From the NCBI GenBank assembly GCA_947452235.1, contig CANGBK010000001.1:1-64000 (forward strand): a DNA stretch of 64,000 bases. The letters run 5' to 3'. Position numbers and translations under genes: made by a program. The notes below the pieces were generated by a model. The model worked only from the letters and a program-made list of their open reading frames with translations. It had not been told where the DNA came from and made no database searches. The DNA is from Micrococcales bacterium (GTDB lineage Bacteria > Actinomycetota > Actinomycetes > Actinomycetales > Microbacteriaceae). Each line of letters starts with the position of its first letter. Position 1 is the stretch's first letter. This document shows positions 49,905-59,334 of this stretch, in pieces.

Positions 49905-51065
49905 TTGAAGAAAATTTCTATTTTTGTACTTGTAGCACTAACTTTTTCGGGTTCGCCTGCATTTGCGGACGTGCTACCAACTTCAGCCTTACAGCAACCT
50001 GGCAGTTCAGGGCAAAATCTTGATCAAGTCCTTCTGGCCATCGCTGAACAAGGGGGCAAATCCGATTTGCCGCTCTCCGGAGTCTACTCAGATTCGGAAG
50101 GAAACACTCAAATTCTTTCCTATCCCGTGAAAGAAAATGACCTGTTAGGCCCAGTGGCTGCCATTTCTAAAGATTCAAGCGTTGACTTGATCTGGTTCGA
50201 TACCCCTAGCCCAGAAATGACAATGACTTTCGATCAGTCCCCCGTAAATGGCATCTCGGGAACTAGCCATCACATAACCTTAGCCCTGCAGAATGTCAGC
50301 AATACCGTCGACGTTCAATTTTTTGTTGACAATTCATACTCGGATTCACTTGATTTAGGTCAGCCCCTTACTCCAACATTCGCAATCGGAGCTGTAAGCA
50401 CCTTTGCTCTTAGCGGGCCGCTCTTGTTAGGTGATGGCTCTGACTATCCCAACAAGTCTTACTTTAAATATGATGCGTTTATTCCAGGTCGGTTTGCTCC
50501 AATTCCCCGAGGTTGCGATCTATTAGGTAAGCCGGGGAACCTTTTCAATGGCAATAATAGACTTTTTGATGCTTACGCTCCGCAGAGCAAATCTAAGGTC
50601 TGGTTAGAAGTGATAGCGAACTGGCAATTACGAAGTATTTCTTACTCACGTTTTGTTGGTCAAACAGAGGTTCTTTCATATGATCCAGCTACAAACATTG
50701 TCACAGGATACGCAACGTATCAAGCGCCTCTTACTGACATTCAAGTCAATCCTGTGTGGTCTGTAGGTGCAGATACTGCCACTTTCAGTTTTAAGATTTC
50801 TTCGTCAAATCCAGCATGTCTCGGAGCATTACCTATTTATGTTGAAGCGGCAGTTCAGATAACTAGAACAGGGTATGCCACAATTATCGGTCAAATGAGA
50901 ACTGTCCCAAGCCATGAGGCATACTTCAAAGATGACCTAAACCTAAACTGGAAACTCCTCTATGCCCAACCAATTTCTTCTGTTAGCTTTGATTGTTTCA
51001 ACCCAATTGTGGGACTGTTAACACCTGAATGCTCAGCAATCATCGACGCTTCAGCACATTTTTGA
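49905..51065 (+). CDS. Secreted protein of unknown function
   Basis: Signal peptide 'MKKISIFVLVALTFSGSPAFADV'; no recognisable catalytic motif. Confidence 0.7.
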   Translation: MKKISIFVLVALTFSGSPAFADVLPTSALQQPGSSGQNLDQVLLAIAEQGGKSDLPLSGVYSDSEGNTQILSYPVKENDLLGPVAAISKDSSVDLIWFDTPSPEMTMTFDQSPVNGISGTSHHITLALQNVSNTVDVQFFVDNSYSDSLDLGQPLTPTFAIGAVSTFALSGPLLLGDGSDYPNKSYFKYDAFIPGRFAPIPRGCDLLGKPGNLFNGNNRLFDAYAPQSKSKVWLEVIANWQLRSISYSRFVGQTEVLSYDPATNIVTGYATYQAPLTDIQVNPVWSVGADTATFSFKISSSNPACLGALPIYVEAAVQITRTGYATIIGQMRTVPSHEAYFKDDLNLNWKLLYAQPISSVSFDCFNPIVGLLTPECSAIIDASAHF

Positions 51066-51084
51066 CTAGTAAGGAACCTAAAAC

Positions 51085-51963
51085 TTGATTACAAGAACTT
51101 TTCCTCAAGAACTATTGGCCTGGGCAGTTCGTGTTTATGGATTTTTTTTGGTAAGCATGGCTATCGTTAGCCCATTTTGGCTTATACGTACGCCAGCGTC
51201 CCTTGCATGGTTTATCATGGGCAACACTTATTTAAACTTGCCGACTTATGGAACGGTAAACCTATTCTTCATTGCAGTGTTGCGTCTAACCTCAAATGCA
51301 GAAAAAGTTTTAAGGAGACTAACTTGGGTCGCTTTGGCTGTTTTATTAGTGCTAGCAACTTATTTAGTCTGGGATGTCACGAAAGACGACATTAATGCTC
51401 ATATGGGACCTTATCCCTTAGGTGCATTTTCATCGCCGATGTATCTTGACTTCGCATTGTTCAATGCTGTCTGCCTTGGTTTAGCAATAGTTTTTAGAGA
51501 TTTCCACTTGCCATTCAGTTATGACAAATCCCGAGATCGAAGTAGTCGTTGGGGTTCAGATTGGAAATATCTACTAGCTTTGGTCGCAGTCGCAATTTTA
51601 TATTCGGGGTTGAATTTCTTGCTAACTGGGGTGCTCAGAGGATTGCCGATAGCTGTTCTTTTTTCTTTTATGGTGTTAGCTCTATTGCTGGAACTATTTA
51701 AGTCACTTAGAACAAAACTATGTCTCGTCATAGCCTTTCCGGTGACCATATTGCTGACTTGGCTATTTGATGATTACCTTCCTTTTCTTTTCACTCCGAC
51801 CATGCGCTATCTTGAATTCACCAATTATTACTTAGAAAATCAAATCGCGGTAAGGCCAGCGAACTTAATACCTGTCTCAGTGGCTTTGGCATTACTTTTC
51901 TATCTGGTTTATTGGCCAAAGTCGAGATTTATTAAAGGACAGGACTTTCTAACTAAGTCATAG
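51085..51963 (+). CDS. Polytopic membrane protein of unknown function; last residues shared with RecG
   Basis: Multiple TM segments; ends '..GQDFLTKS*' like RecG '..GDFLTKS*'. Confidence 0.7.
   Translation: MITRTFPQELLAWAVRVYGFFLVSMAIVSPFWLIRTPASLAWFIMGNTYLNLPTYGTVNLFFIAVLRLTSNAEKVLRRLTWVALAVLLVLATYLVWDVTKDDINAHMGPYPLGAFSSPMYLDFALFNAVCLGLAIVFRDFHLPFSYDKSRDRSSRWGSDWKYLLALVAVAILYSGLNFLLTGVLRGLPIAVLFSFMVLALLLELFKSLRTKLCLVIAFPVTILLTWLFDDYLPFLFTPTMRYLEFTNYYLENQIAVRPANLIPVSVALALLFYLVYWPKSRFIKGQDFLTKS
51942..51963 (+). repeat. 22-bp repeat copy 2 (recG 3'-end scar)
   Basis: GGACTTTCTAACTAAGTCATAG. Confidence 0.8.
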
Positions 51964-51980
51964 TTCGGTAATCTTTAGTT

Positions 51981-52451
51981 ATGGCTATCGCCGTTTATCC
52001 AGGTTCTTTCGACCCTTTCACCTTCGGTCATCTCGACATTGCTATTCGGGCTGCCAAGATGTTTGATACCGTTCACGTGGTCGTTGTTCACAACCCTTCA
52101 AAGAAGCCTCGCTTCTCAGCTAGTCAAAGAGTTCAAATGATTACTGAAGTGCTTTCTAAAGAGAAGGGCAACTTTGTTGTTAACTCTTTTGAATCAGGTT
52201 TGTTGGTTGACTACTGCAAGACTGTGAACGCTGATGCTCTGGTTAAAGGCGTTAGAACTAACGTTGACCTAGATTATGAACTTCCTATGGCTCAGGTGAA
52301 CAGAGACCTGAGTGGCATTGAGACTGTCTTTATACCAGCTGACCCTATTCACGGATTTGTTTCATCAACTTTGGTGAAACAGGTCGCAGATCTTGGGGGA
52401 GACATCAGCAAATATGTTCCTCAAATAGTCGCAGAGGGGTTGCGTAAATAG
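51981..52451 (+). CDS. coaD: Phosphopantetheine adenylyltransferase
   Basis: 'AVYPGSFDPFTFGHLDI'. Confidence 0.96.
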   Translation: MAIAVYPGSFDPFTFGHLDIAIRAAKMFDTVHVVVVHNPSKKPRFSASQRVQMITEVLSKEKGNFVVNSFESGLLVDYCKTVNADALVKGVRTNVDLDYELPMAQVNRDLSGIETVFIPADPIHGFVSSTLVKQVADLGGDISKYVPQIVAEGLRK

Positions 52452-52963
52452 TGAGTAATTTCCTTATTCCAGTTCATGACCTGATGCATAAACCAGGTCA
52501 CATGCGTGAAGTCGAGACTGATATTGACCTTTCCGAGCCTCTAGGGGTTGGTTTAGCCAAGGTAAATAAAGGTCAGGTAATCAAGCTTGATCTAAGGCTA
52601 GAAAGCGTCCACGAGGGCATTTATGTCTCCGGAAGGCTCAAAACCGAGGCTGAAGCCGAGTGTTCTAGGTGCTTAGACCCTGTAAGTGTGCCGATTCAAG
52701 TAGATATTCAGGAACTTTTCGCCTATTCTTTAGAGGTAGAAGATGACTTTGTCATCCAAGCTGAACAAATCGACTTGGAGCAGGTCATCGTTGACTCGGT
52801 GGTTCTAAATCTTCCGTTCACCCCAATTTGCGATGCAAACTGTTTAGGTTTGTGCCCTGAATGTGGTGCGAAGTTAAACGAAAACCCGGATCACGTTCAC
52901 GAAGCCCCGATTGATTCAAGGTGGAGTGAATTAAAAAAGCTTGTTGAAGAAAGAGAAGACTGA
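52451..52963 (+). CDS. DUF177/YceD family protein
   Basis: 'CDANCLGLCPECGAKLNENPDHVHE'; directly upstream of rpmF. Confidence 0.9.
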   Translation: MSNFLIPVHDLMHKPGHMREVETDIDLSEPLGVGLAKVNKGQVIKLDLRLESVHEGIYVSGRLKTEAEAECSRCLDPVSVPIQVDIQELFAYSLEVEDDFVIQAEQIDLEQVIVDSVVLNLPFTPICDANCLGLCPECGAKLNENPDHVHEAPIDSRWSELKKLVEERED

Positions 52964-53166
52964 TGCCAGTTCCTAAAAGACGCCTGTCGAGATCAAACAC
53001 CCGTCACCGTCGCTCTGCATGGGTAGCTAACAACACTCAGTTGGTTAAGACTGTTGTTAACGGTAAGACTGTTTACAGCTTGCCTCACCGTGCTCGTGCC
53101 GTAGAAGACTCGAACGGTGACGTTCAGTTCTACGAGTACAAGGGCCGCAAGGTAGCTGACGCCTAA
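52963..53166 (+). CDS. rpmF: 50S ribosomal protein L32
   Basis: 'MPVPKRRLSRSNTRHRRSAW'. Confidence 0.96.
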   Translation: MPVPKRRLSRSNTRHRRSAWVANNTQLVKTVVNGKTVYSLPHRARAVEDSNGDVQFYEYKGRKVADA

Positions 53167-53181
53167 ACTTAGGCACTCATC

Positions 53182-53856
53182 TTGACTTACGCCACGCTAA
53201 CTAAACTGCTTGGCTTAACTATTGACGAAGCCTTACTTGAGTTAGCTCTAACTCACAGTTCTTATGCATTTGAGAACGGTAAACAACCCGACAACGAACG
53301 CCTCGAATTTCTTGGCGACTCGGTGTTGGGTTTTTTAGTTACCGAGCATGTTTACCAAACCAACCCTGATCTTGATGAAGGTCAACTCTCTCGTCTTCGT
53401 AATGCCAGTGTTTCAGCAAAAGCATTAGCAGTTGCGGCTAACCAACTAGGGCTTGGAAAATTCATTCGACTTGGTAAAGGCGAACTGGCTACCGGTGGTT
53501 CAGAAAAGGTAAACATCTTGGCCGACGCCATGGAGGCAATCATTGGTGTTGCCTTTATCTCTTCTGGCTTAGATGGTTCAAGAACCATCGTCGATAAATT
53601 CATCATTCCCCTTATTAATGCCGAAGATGTTTTCCTGGAAACCAGCGAACCAAGAACTGTCTTACTTGATCTTCTAAAGAAGCAAGGCAAACCTGAAGCT
53701 GTTTTTGAAGTTGCTCACGTAGGCCCTGATCACGATAGAACTTTCTTTGCAGAAGTTTTGGTTGCAGGAGAGCTTGTTGCTAAAGGTGAGGGTCGAACTC
53801 GTAAGCAAGCTGAAGCTAATGCTGCTATCGCAGCGCTAAAAACTCTTCGAGGTTAG
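53182..53856 (+). CDS. rnc: Ribonuclease III
   Basis: 'NERLEFLGDSVLGFLV', C-terminal dsRBD 'GKGEGRTRKQAEANAA'; TTG start. Confidence 0.95.
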   Translation: MTYATLTKLLGLTIDEALLELALTHSSYAFENGKQPDNERLEFLGDSVLGFLVTEHVYQTNPDLDEGQLSRLRNASVSAKALAVAANQLGLGKFIRLGKGELATGGSEKVNILADAMEAIIGVAFISSGLDGSRTIVDKFIIPLINAEDVFLETSEPRTVLLDLLKKQGKPEAVFEVAHVGPDHDRTFFAEVLVAGELVAKGEGRTRKQAEANAAIAALKTLRG

Positions 53857-53858
53857 CT

Positions 53859-54791
53859 ATGCCTGAATTACCTGAAGTTGAGACCGTTAGAGCTGGTTTA
53901 GGGCAGTCACTAACCGGAGCTAAGGTTACTGAAGTTATTGTTCACGATGTTAGATCGTTGAAAAGACATTTTGCTGGTTCTAAAGATTTCATTCAAACAC
54001 TTCAAGGAAGAACCCTTGAGGCTGCCGTTCGTAGAGGCAAGTTTCTGTGGTTGCCTTTGAATGTCAAACGCGGCGAAGAACAACTTGCTCTGGTTGGACA
54101 TTTGGGGATGTCTGGGCAGATGTTATTACGTGCACCAGATTATGAAGCTGAGAAGCTCACTCGTGTGACCTTGAAGGTAAAGACTTCTGAAAAAGAGAAG
54201 TTGGAACTTAGGTTTGTTGATCAACGCATCTTTGGGTCCTTGGCTATCGATGTGATGGTACCAACCGATGATGGATTACCTGGAGGTTATTCAGCTGGCG
54301 TTACAGGTCCTTGGCTAAATATGATTCCTTCAACCGTCAAACACATTGCTCGCGACCCATTGGACCCAGCTTTTGATTTGAGTGCTGTTCTAGCCAAGTT
54401 CAAAAAGAAGAACTCAGGTATCAAGCGAGTCCTTTTAGATCAAGGGGTTCTTAGCGGGATTGGCAATATCTATGCAGATGAGTCGCTTTGGTTAGCCAAA
54501 ATGCACTACGACCAGCCGGCTAGTTCCCTAACTAAGCCCAAGGCCACAGAGTTGCTGGAACATGTCACAAAGGTGCTAGCAGAGGCCGTGAAGGCCGGGG
54601 GAACCAGTTTTGATGAGCAATACAAGAACATCAATGGTGAGTCAGGCTATTTCAGCATTAGCCTAAATGCCTATGGTTTAACCGGTTTACCCTGCAAACG
54701 CTGTGGAAAGGCCATAAAACGGGATTCTTGGATGAATCGAGGCAGCCATTTCTGCCCAAACTGCCAGAGAAGGCCTAGATCTAAGGCTTAG
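53859..54791 (+). CDS. mutM: Formamidopyrimidine-DNA glycosylase
   Basis: 'MPELPEVETVRAGL', 'GIGNIYADESLW', C-terminal zinc finger. Confidence 0.96.
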   Translation: MPELPEVETVRAGLGQSLTGAKVTEVIVHDVRSLKRHFAGSKDFIQTLQGRTLEAAVRRGKFLWLPLNVKRGEEQLALVGHLGMSGQMLLRAPDYEAEKLTRVTLKVKTSEKEKLELRFVDQRIFGSLAIDVMVPTDDGLPGGYSAGVTGPWLNMIPSTVKHIARDPLDPAFDLSAVLAKFKKKNSGIKRVLLDQGVLSGIGNIYADESLWLAKMHYDQPASSLTKPKATELLEHVTKVLAEAVKAGGTSFDEQYKNINGESGYFSISLNAYGLTGLPCKRCGKAIKRDSWMNRGSHFCPNCQRRPRSKA

Positions 54792-54873
54792 GCGTTAATT
54801 AGGGGTCCAAAAATAAGGTATTTTTTATTAGAGACCTTTGTCTCTTTTGACCCCAAAACGAAAGTGAACTACT

Positions 54874-57800
54874 TTGCATCTAAAAAGCCTGACCCTTAAG
54901 GGCTTTAAGTCGTTCGCTAACCCTACGACTTTTATCCTTGAAAAAGGTGTCACCTGTGTGGTTGGACCTAACGGTTCAGGTAAGTCCAACGTGGTTGATG
55001 CCTTGGCTTGGGTTATGGGTGAGCAGGGTGCTAAAACTTTGCGCGGTGGCAAGATGGAAGACGTCATCTTCGCTGGAACTGCAACTAAAGGCCCTTTGGG
55101 TCGTGCTGAAGTTGCTCTAACTATTGATAACGCCGACGGTGCTTTAGACATCGATTATTCGGAAGTAACTATTTCTAGAACACTTTTCAGAAACGGTGGA
55201 TCTGAATATGCAATCAACGGTGAGCCTTGTCGTTTGCTTGATGTTCAAGAACTTCTAAGCGACACCGGTCTTGGTCGTGAGATGCACGTCATCGTGGGTC
55301 AAGGAATGCTTGATGGTGTTCTAAAGGCAACACCTGAAGAGCGACGTGGCTATATCGAAGAAGCTGCAGGTATCTTGAAGCACCGCAGAAGGAAAGAGAA
55401 GACTGAGCGCAAGCTGCAAGCTATGCAGACTAACCTGACTCGTCTAAACGATCTTGCCGGTGAAGTTAGAAGACAACTTAAGCCTCTAGGTCAGCAAGCT
55501 GAAACTGCTAGACAGGCTCAAGGTATTGCTTCTGTAGTTCGCGATGCCAAAGCACGTTTGATGGCAGCCGATGTTGTTGATTTACTGAATGGTCTTGATG
55601 AAACTTCACAGTCTGAAGCTAACCGCAAGGCTGAGCGAAACATACTGCAGCAGCAGCTAGATGAAAACAATAATCGTCTAAGTGAACTTGAAGCTTTGCA
55701 GATGTCTTCAGAAGTTGAGGAAGCTAGATCTCTGGCTTTCTCTTTTGATGCTGTTACCGAGAAATTCCGAGCGATGTTGGCTATCGCTAATCAAAGAGTT
55801 GCTCTACTAGATTCAGAGAATGCTTCGAAGGGTGCAACAGTTGACCCTGCTGCCATTGAGGCAGATGCTAATGCTGCTGATAACAACGTTATTGAACTAA
55901 CAGTTGCCGTTGAAACTCTTAGGGGAGCACTTCGCGAAGCGGAAGTTAACCGTGATGAAGCTCGAGCAATGTTGGAAGACTATGACAACAAGGCTGCCGC
56001 TTTGTCTATGGAACTAACCCACTATGATAACCGCGTAGTTTCACTTTCTGGTGCCATCAACCTGGCTGAAACCAGAGTGAGCTCAGTTCAGGCTGAACTT
56101 GTTCGTCAAGAAGCAGCGGTTAGCGATGCTCTTGGAAGATTGCAGGTTGCTCAGAACTCACTATCACTTTTAGAAGTTGAGTTGGGCAAGAGTCAGCCAA
56201 CCGATAACAGTTTTGAAAGAAACTATGAAGAGGCTCAACGAGTTGTTTCTGAAATAGCTTCAAACATTGAAACTCTTCGTGAAGAACTTCACAAGAACGA
56301 ACGTGAACGTGACTCACTGACTGCTAAGCGCAGTGCACTTAGCTTGATGCTAGATCAAAAAGATGGTGCATCAGAACTTGCGACCGCAGGACTCTCCGGT
56401 ATTCGTGGCTTACTTGCAACACACATGCGAATTGATGCAGGTTACGAAGCTGCTATCTCGGCTGCTCTTGGTTCACTTGCTGATGCGATGGTTGCCGATA
56501 ACCGTGACTCTGCTCTAAATGCAATTAGCCATCTTAAGCAAAACAACGGTGGTCGTGTTGAGCTAGTTATTGCTGATGTTGAAAATGTTTCAAAGCCGGC
56601 AACACTTCCAAACATTTCTGGAACTAGAAACGCAGTTGATGTTGTTACTGGCCCTAACGGAATTCTTTCAACCCTGGCTAACGTGGTTATCGTCGATGAT
56701 CTTGAATCAGCAAAGAAACTTTATTCAGCAGAACCTCGTGCAACATCATTTGTTGTTATTACCAAAGCTGGTGATGTTCTAACCGAATCAATTATTCGCG
56801 GTGGTTCAGGTCAAACACCTTCAAAGGTTGAGTTGGTTGCTGAACGTGATTCGGCAGAGCAGAACTTAAGTGTTGTTACCAACAAAATTGAAAGCCTAAA
56901 GGCTGAACTTAGTTCAAAGCGAACCGCTGAAACAACCGCTAAAGAAAACCTCGCTAGATCACTTGCTGAACTAAAGAAGCATGACGGTGATCGTGCAGCT
57001 AACGCAGAGAAGCTGAATAAGGTTCGCGTTCAGGTTGAAGCTATTGAAGGTGAACACAACCGATTGATTCAAGCTGTTGAAACAACTAAGTCTTCATTGA
57101 CTGAAGTGGTTGCCAAAGTTGATCAGGCTAAATCTGAATACGAAAGCTTTATTGCAACCCCACGCCCTTCATTAGAGCTTGGCGATAGAAACATCTATGC
57201 ACTCAAAGTTGATGAAGCGAGAACCAAAGAACTGGATGTTCGTGTTGAATTAGGTGCCGCCTCTGAGCGTTTAAGAGTTGAGACAGATAGAGCTCAGGCA
57301 CTTCGTTCACAGATCAGCGCTGCCTTTGAAGCCATTGAGCAGGCTAAGGAGCAGAGCGCTCTTCGAGCAAGACAGTTAGCCAGTGCTAAGAGTGTTATTG
57401 AACTCCTGCCAACCATCATCACCTCAGTTTCAGAATCTGCTTCAAAAGCCAAGATCGCTCTGCACGAACTCGATAGCAAGCGTAAGAACCAAAATGAAGA
57501 ACTAGTTCGTCTACGCGGTGAAACAGCAACAGTTCAGAACAGGCTTTCAGCTCTAACTCAAACTGTTCACGACATTGAGCTTGCGAACCACGAAAAGCGT
57601 TTGAACCTAGCCAACCTTGTTCAAAGAGTTCAAGAAGAACTAGGTTTAGATCAGTCGACTCTGGTTAATGAGTATGGACCTGACCAATTGATCCCAGATC
57701 CTGAGAACCCTGACTCGCCAAAGATTTTCAACCGCCAAGAACAGCAGAAGCGTCTGCACGAAGCGGAACGACTACTTGAGCGTTTGGGTCGAGTGAACCC

Positions 57801-58386
57801 ACTTGCCCTTGAAGAGTTTGCGTCTTTGGAACAGCGTCACAAGTTCCTAACCGAACAGCTAGCAGACTTGACCAAGACTCGTGCTGATCTAATGCAGATC
57901 ATCAAGGAGCTGGACGAGAAGATGCAGACAATCTTCGAAGAAGCTTTCGAAGATACCAAGCGTGCGTTCGAGCAAGTCTTCCCAGTTCTTTTCCCTGGTG
58001 GAACCGGAAGCATTTATCTAACCAACCACGACAACTTACTAACTACAGGTATTGAAGTTAACGTCAAGCCTGTTGGTAAGCGAATTGAAAGACTTTCATT
58101 GCTTTCAGGTGGTGAGAGATCCTTGGCTGCGCTTGCCTTGCTATTTGCTATTTTCAAGGCTCGCCCTTCGCCTTTCTATGTTCTTGACGAGGTTGAGGCG
58201 GCTCTGGATGATGCCAACCTAGGTCGACTACTCAACATCTTTACTGACCTGAAGCAATCTTCACAGTTGGTTATCGTGACTCACCAGAAGCGAACCATGG
58301 AAATTGCTGATGCTCTTTACGGTGTTTCTATGCGTCAAGACGGTATCAGTGCTGTTGTTGGTCAGCGCATCGAAGAGCAAGACTAA
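54874..58386 (+). CDS. smc: Chromosome segregation protein SMC
   Basis: 'MHLKSLTLKGFKSFANPTTF', 'GPNGSGKSNVVDALAWVMGEQGAK', 'LSLLSGGERSLAALALLFAIF'. Confidence 0.96.
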   Translation: MHLKSLTLKGFKSFANPTTFILEKGVTCVVGPNGSGKSNVVDALAWVMGEQGAKTLRGGKMEDVIFAGTATKGPLGRAEVALTIDNADGALDIDYSEVTISRTLFRNGGSEYAINGEPCRLLDVQELLSDTGLGREMHVIVGQGMLDGVLKATPEERRGYIEEAAGILKHRRRKEKTERKLQAMQTNLTRLNDLAGEVRRQLKPLGQQAETARQAQGIASVVRDAKARLMAADVVDLLNGLDETSQSEANRKAERNILQQQLDENNNRLSELEALQMSSEVEEARSLAFSFDAVTEKFRAMLAIANQRVALLDSENASKGATVDPAAIEADANAADNNVIELTVAVETLRGALREAEVNRDEARAMLEDYDNKAAALSMELTHYDNRVVSLSGAINLAETRVSSVQAELVRQEAAVSDALGRLQVAQNSLSLLEVELGKSQPTDNSFERNYEEAQRVVSEIASNIETLREELHKNERERDSLTAKRSALSLMLDQKDGASELATAGLSGIRGLLATHMRIDAGYEAAISAALGSLADAMVADNRDSALNAISHLKQNNGGRVELVIADVENVSKPATLPNISGTRNAVDVVTGPNGILSTLANVVIVDDLESAKKLYSAEPRATSFVVITKAGDVLTESIIRGGSGQTPSKVELVAERDSAEQNLSVVTNKIESLKAELSSKRTAETTAKENLARSLAELKKHDGDRAANAEKLNKVRVQVEAIEGEHNRLIQAVETTKSSLTEVVAKVDQAKSEYESFIATPRPSLELGDRNIYALKVDEARTKELDVRVELGAASERLRVETDRAQALRSQISAAFEAIEQAKEQSALRARQLASAKSVIELLPTIITSVSESASKAKIALHELDSKRKNQNEELVRLRGETATVQNRLSALTQTVHDIELANHEKRLNLANLVQRVQEELGLDQSTLVNEYGPDQLIPDPENPDSPKIFNRQEQQKRLHEAERLLERLGRVNPLALEEFASLEQRHKFLTEQLADLTKTRADLMQIIKELDEKMQTIFEEAFEDTKRAFEQVFPVLFPGGTGSIYLTNHDNLLTTGIEVNVKPVGKRIERLSLLSGGERSLAALALLFAIFKARPSPFYVLDEVEAALDDANLGRLLNIFTDLKQSSQLVIVTHQKRTMEIADALYGVSMRQDGISAVVGQRIEEQD

Positions 58387-58395
58387 CCTTGCTTT

Positions 58396-59334
58396 ATGTT
58401 TTGGCGTAAGAAGTCCAAAGAGGATGGTTCACCTCAGGTTCAGGAAGTTGAATTACCTAAAAGGAATCTAACCAAAAGCATCAAGAGTATCTTTTCTAGA
58501 ATTAAATTTGATCTTGAAGACCTAGGTTCTTTAGAAGATGTTCTTATTCAAGCTGACTTTGGTGTTGATGCGGCTGAAGAGATTGTTCAGGAACTTACCT
58601 CGATTGCTAAAAAGCAAGGACTCTCAACCGAAGCAGATCTTAAGAATGCTCTAAAGGATTTGCTAATAGCCAAGATTTCAAGAACTGATTCAGCTCTAAA
58701 CCTTGATTCGGATCAGAGCCCAAATGTGATTCTCGTTGTTGGCGTTAATGGTGCAGGGAAGACCACCACCATCGGAAAGCTTGCCCACTATCTTGTTTCA
58801 GGTGGAGCAAAGCTAACTCTAGGAGCAGCCGATACTTTCCGCGCAGCAGCTGTTGAGCAGTTAGCAACCTGGGCTACTAGAAGTAATGCAGAGTTGGTTG
58901 GTCCAAGAACTGAAGGTCAAGATCCAGCAGCTGTTGCCTACGAAGCTGTTGAAGCCGGTATTTCAAACCAGAGTGACATAGTCATCATTGATACAGCTGG
59001 ACGTCTTCAAAACAAACAGGGTTTGATGGATGAACTCGGCAAGATCAGAAGAAGCATTGAAAAGCAGGCTCCTATCAATGAAGTTTTGTTGGTGCTTGAT
59101 GCAACCACCGGGCAGAATGCTTTGAGCCAGGCGAAGGCTTTCACTGAGGTTTCTAATGTCACAGGCATAGTGCTTACCAAACTGGATGGCAGTGCTAAAG
59201 GTGGCATTGTTTATGCAATTCAACAGCAGCTTGATATTCCAGTTAAGTTAATAGGTGTTGGTGAAGGAATCGATGACTTTGGTTTCTTTGAACCAAGCGA
59301 GTTTGTTCTAGGGTTGCTAGGGGAGAGTGAGTGA
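58396..59334 (+). CDS. ftsY: SRP receptor FtsY
   Basis: 'VVGVNGAGKTTTIGKLA', 'ADTFRAAAVEQL', 'LTKLDGSAKGG'. Confidence 0.96.
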   Translation: MFWRKKSKEDGSPQVQEVELPKRNLTKSIKSIFSRIKFDLEDLGSLEDVLIQADFGVDAAEEIVQELTSIAKKQGLSTEADLKNALKDLLIAKISRTDSALNLDSDQSPNVILVVGVNGAGKTTTIGKLAHYLVSGGAKLTLGAADTFRAAAVEQLATWATRSNAELVGPRTEGQDPAAVAYEAVEAGISNQSDIVIIDTAGRLQNKQGLMDELGKIRRSIEKQAPINEVLLVLDATTGQNALSQAKAFTEVSNVTGIVLTKLDGSAKGGIVYAIQQQLDIPVKLIGVGEGIDDFGFFEPSEFVLGLLGESE

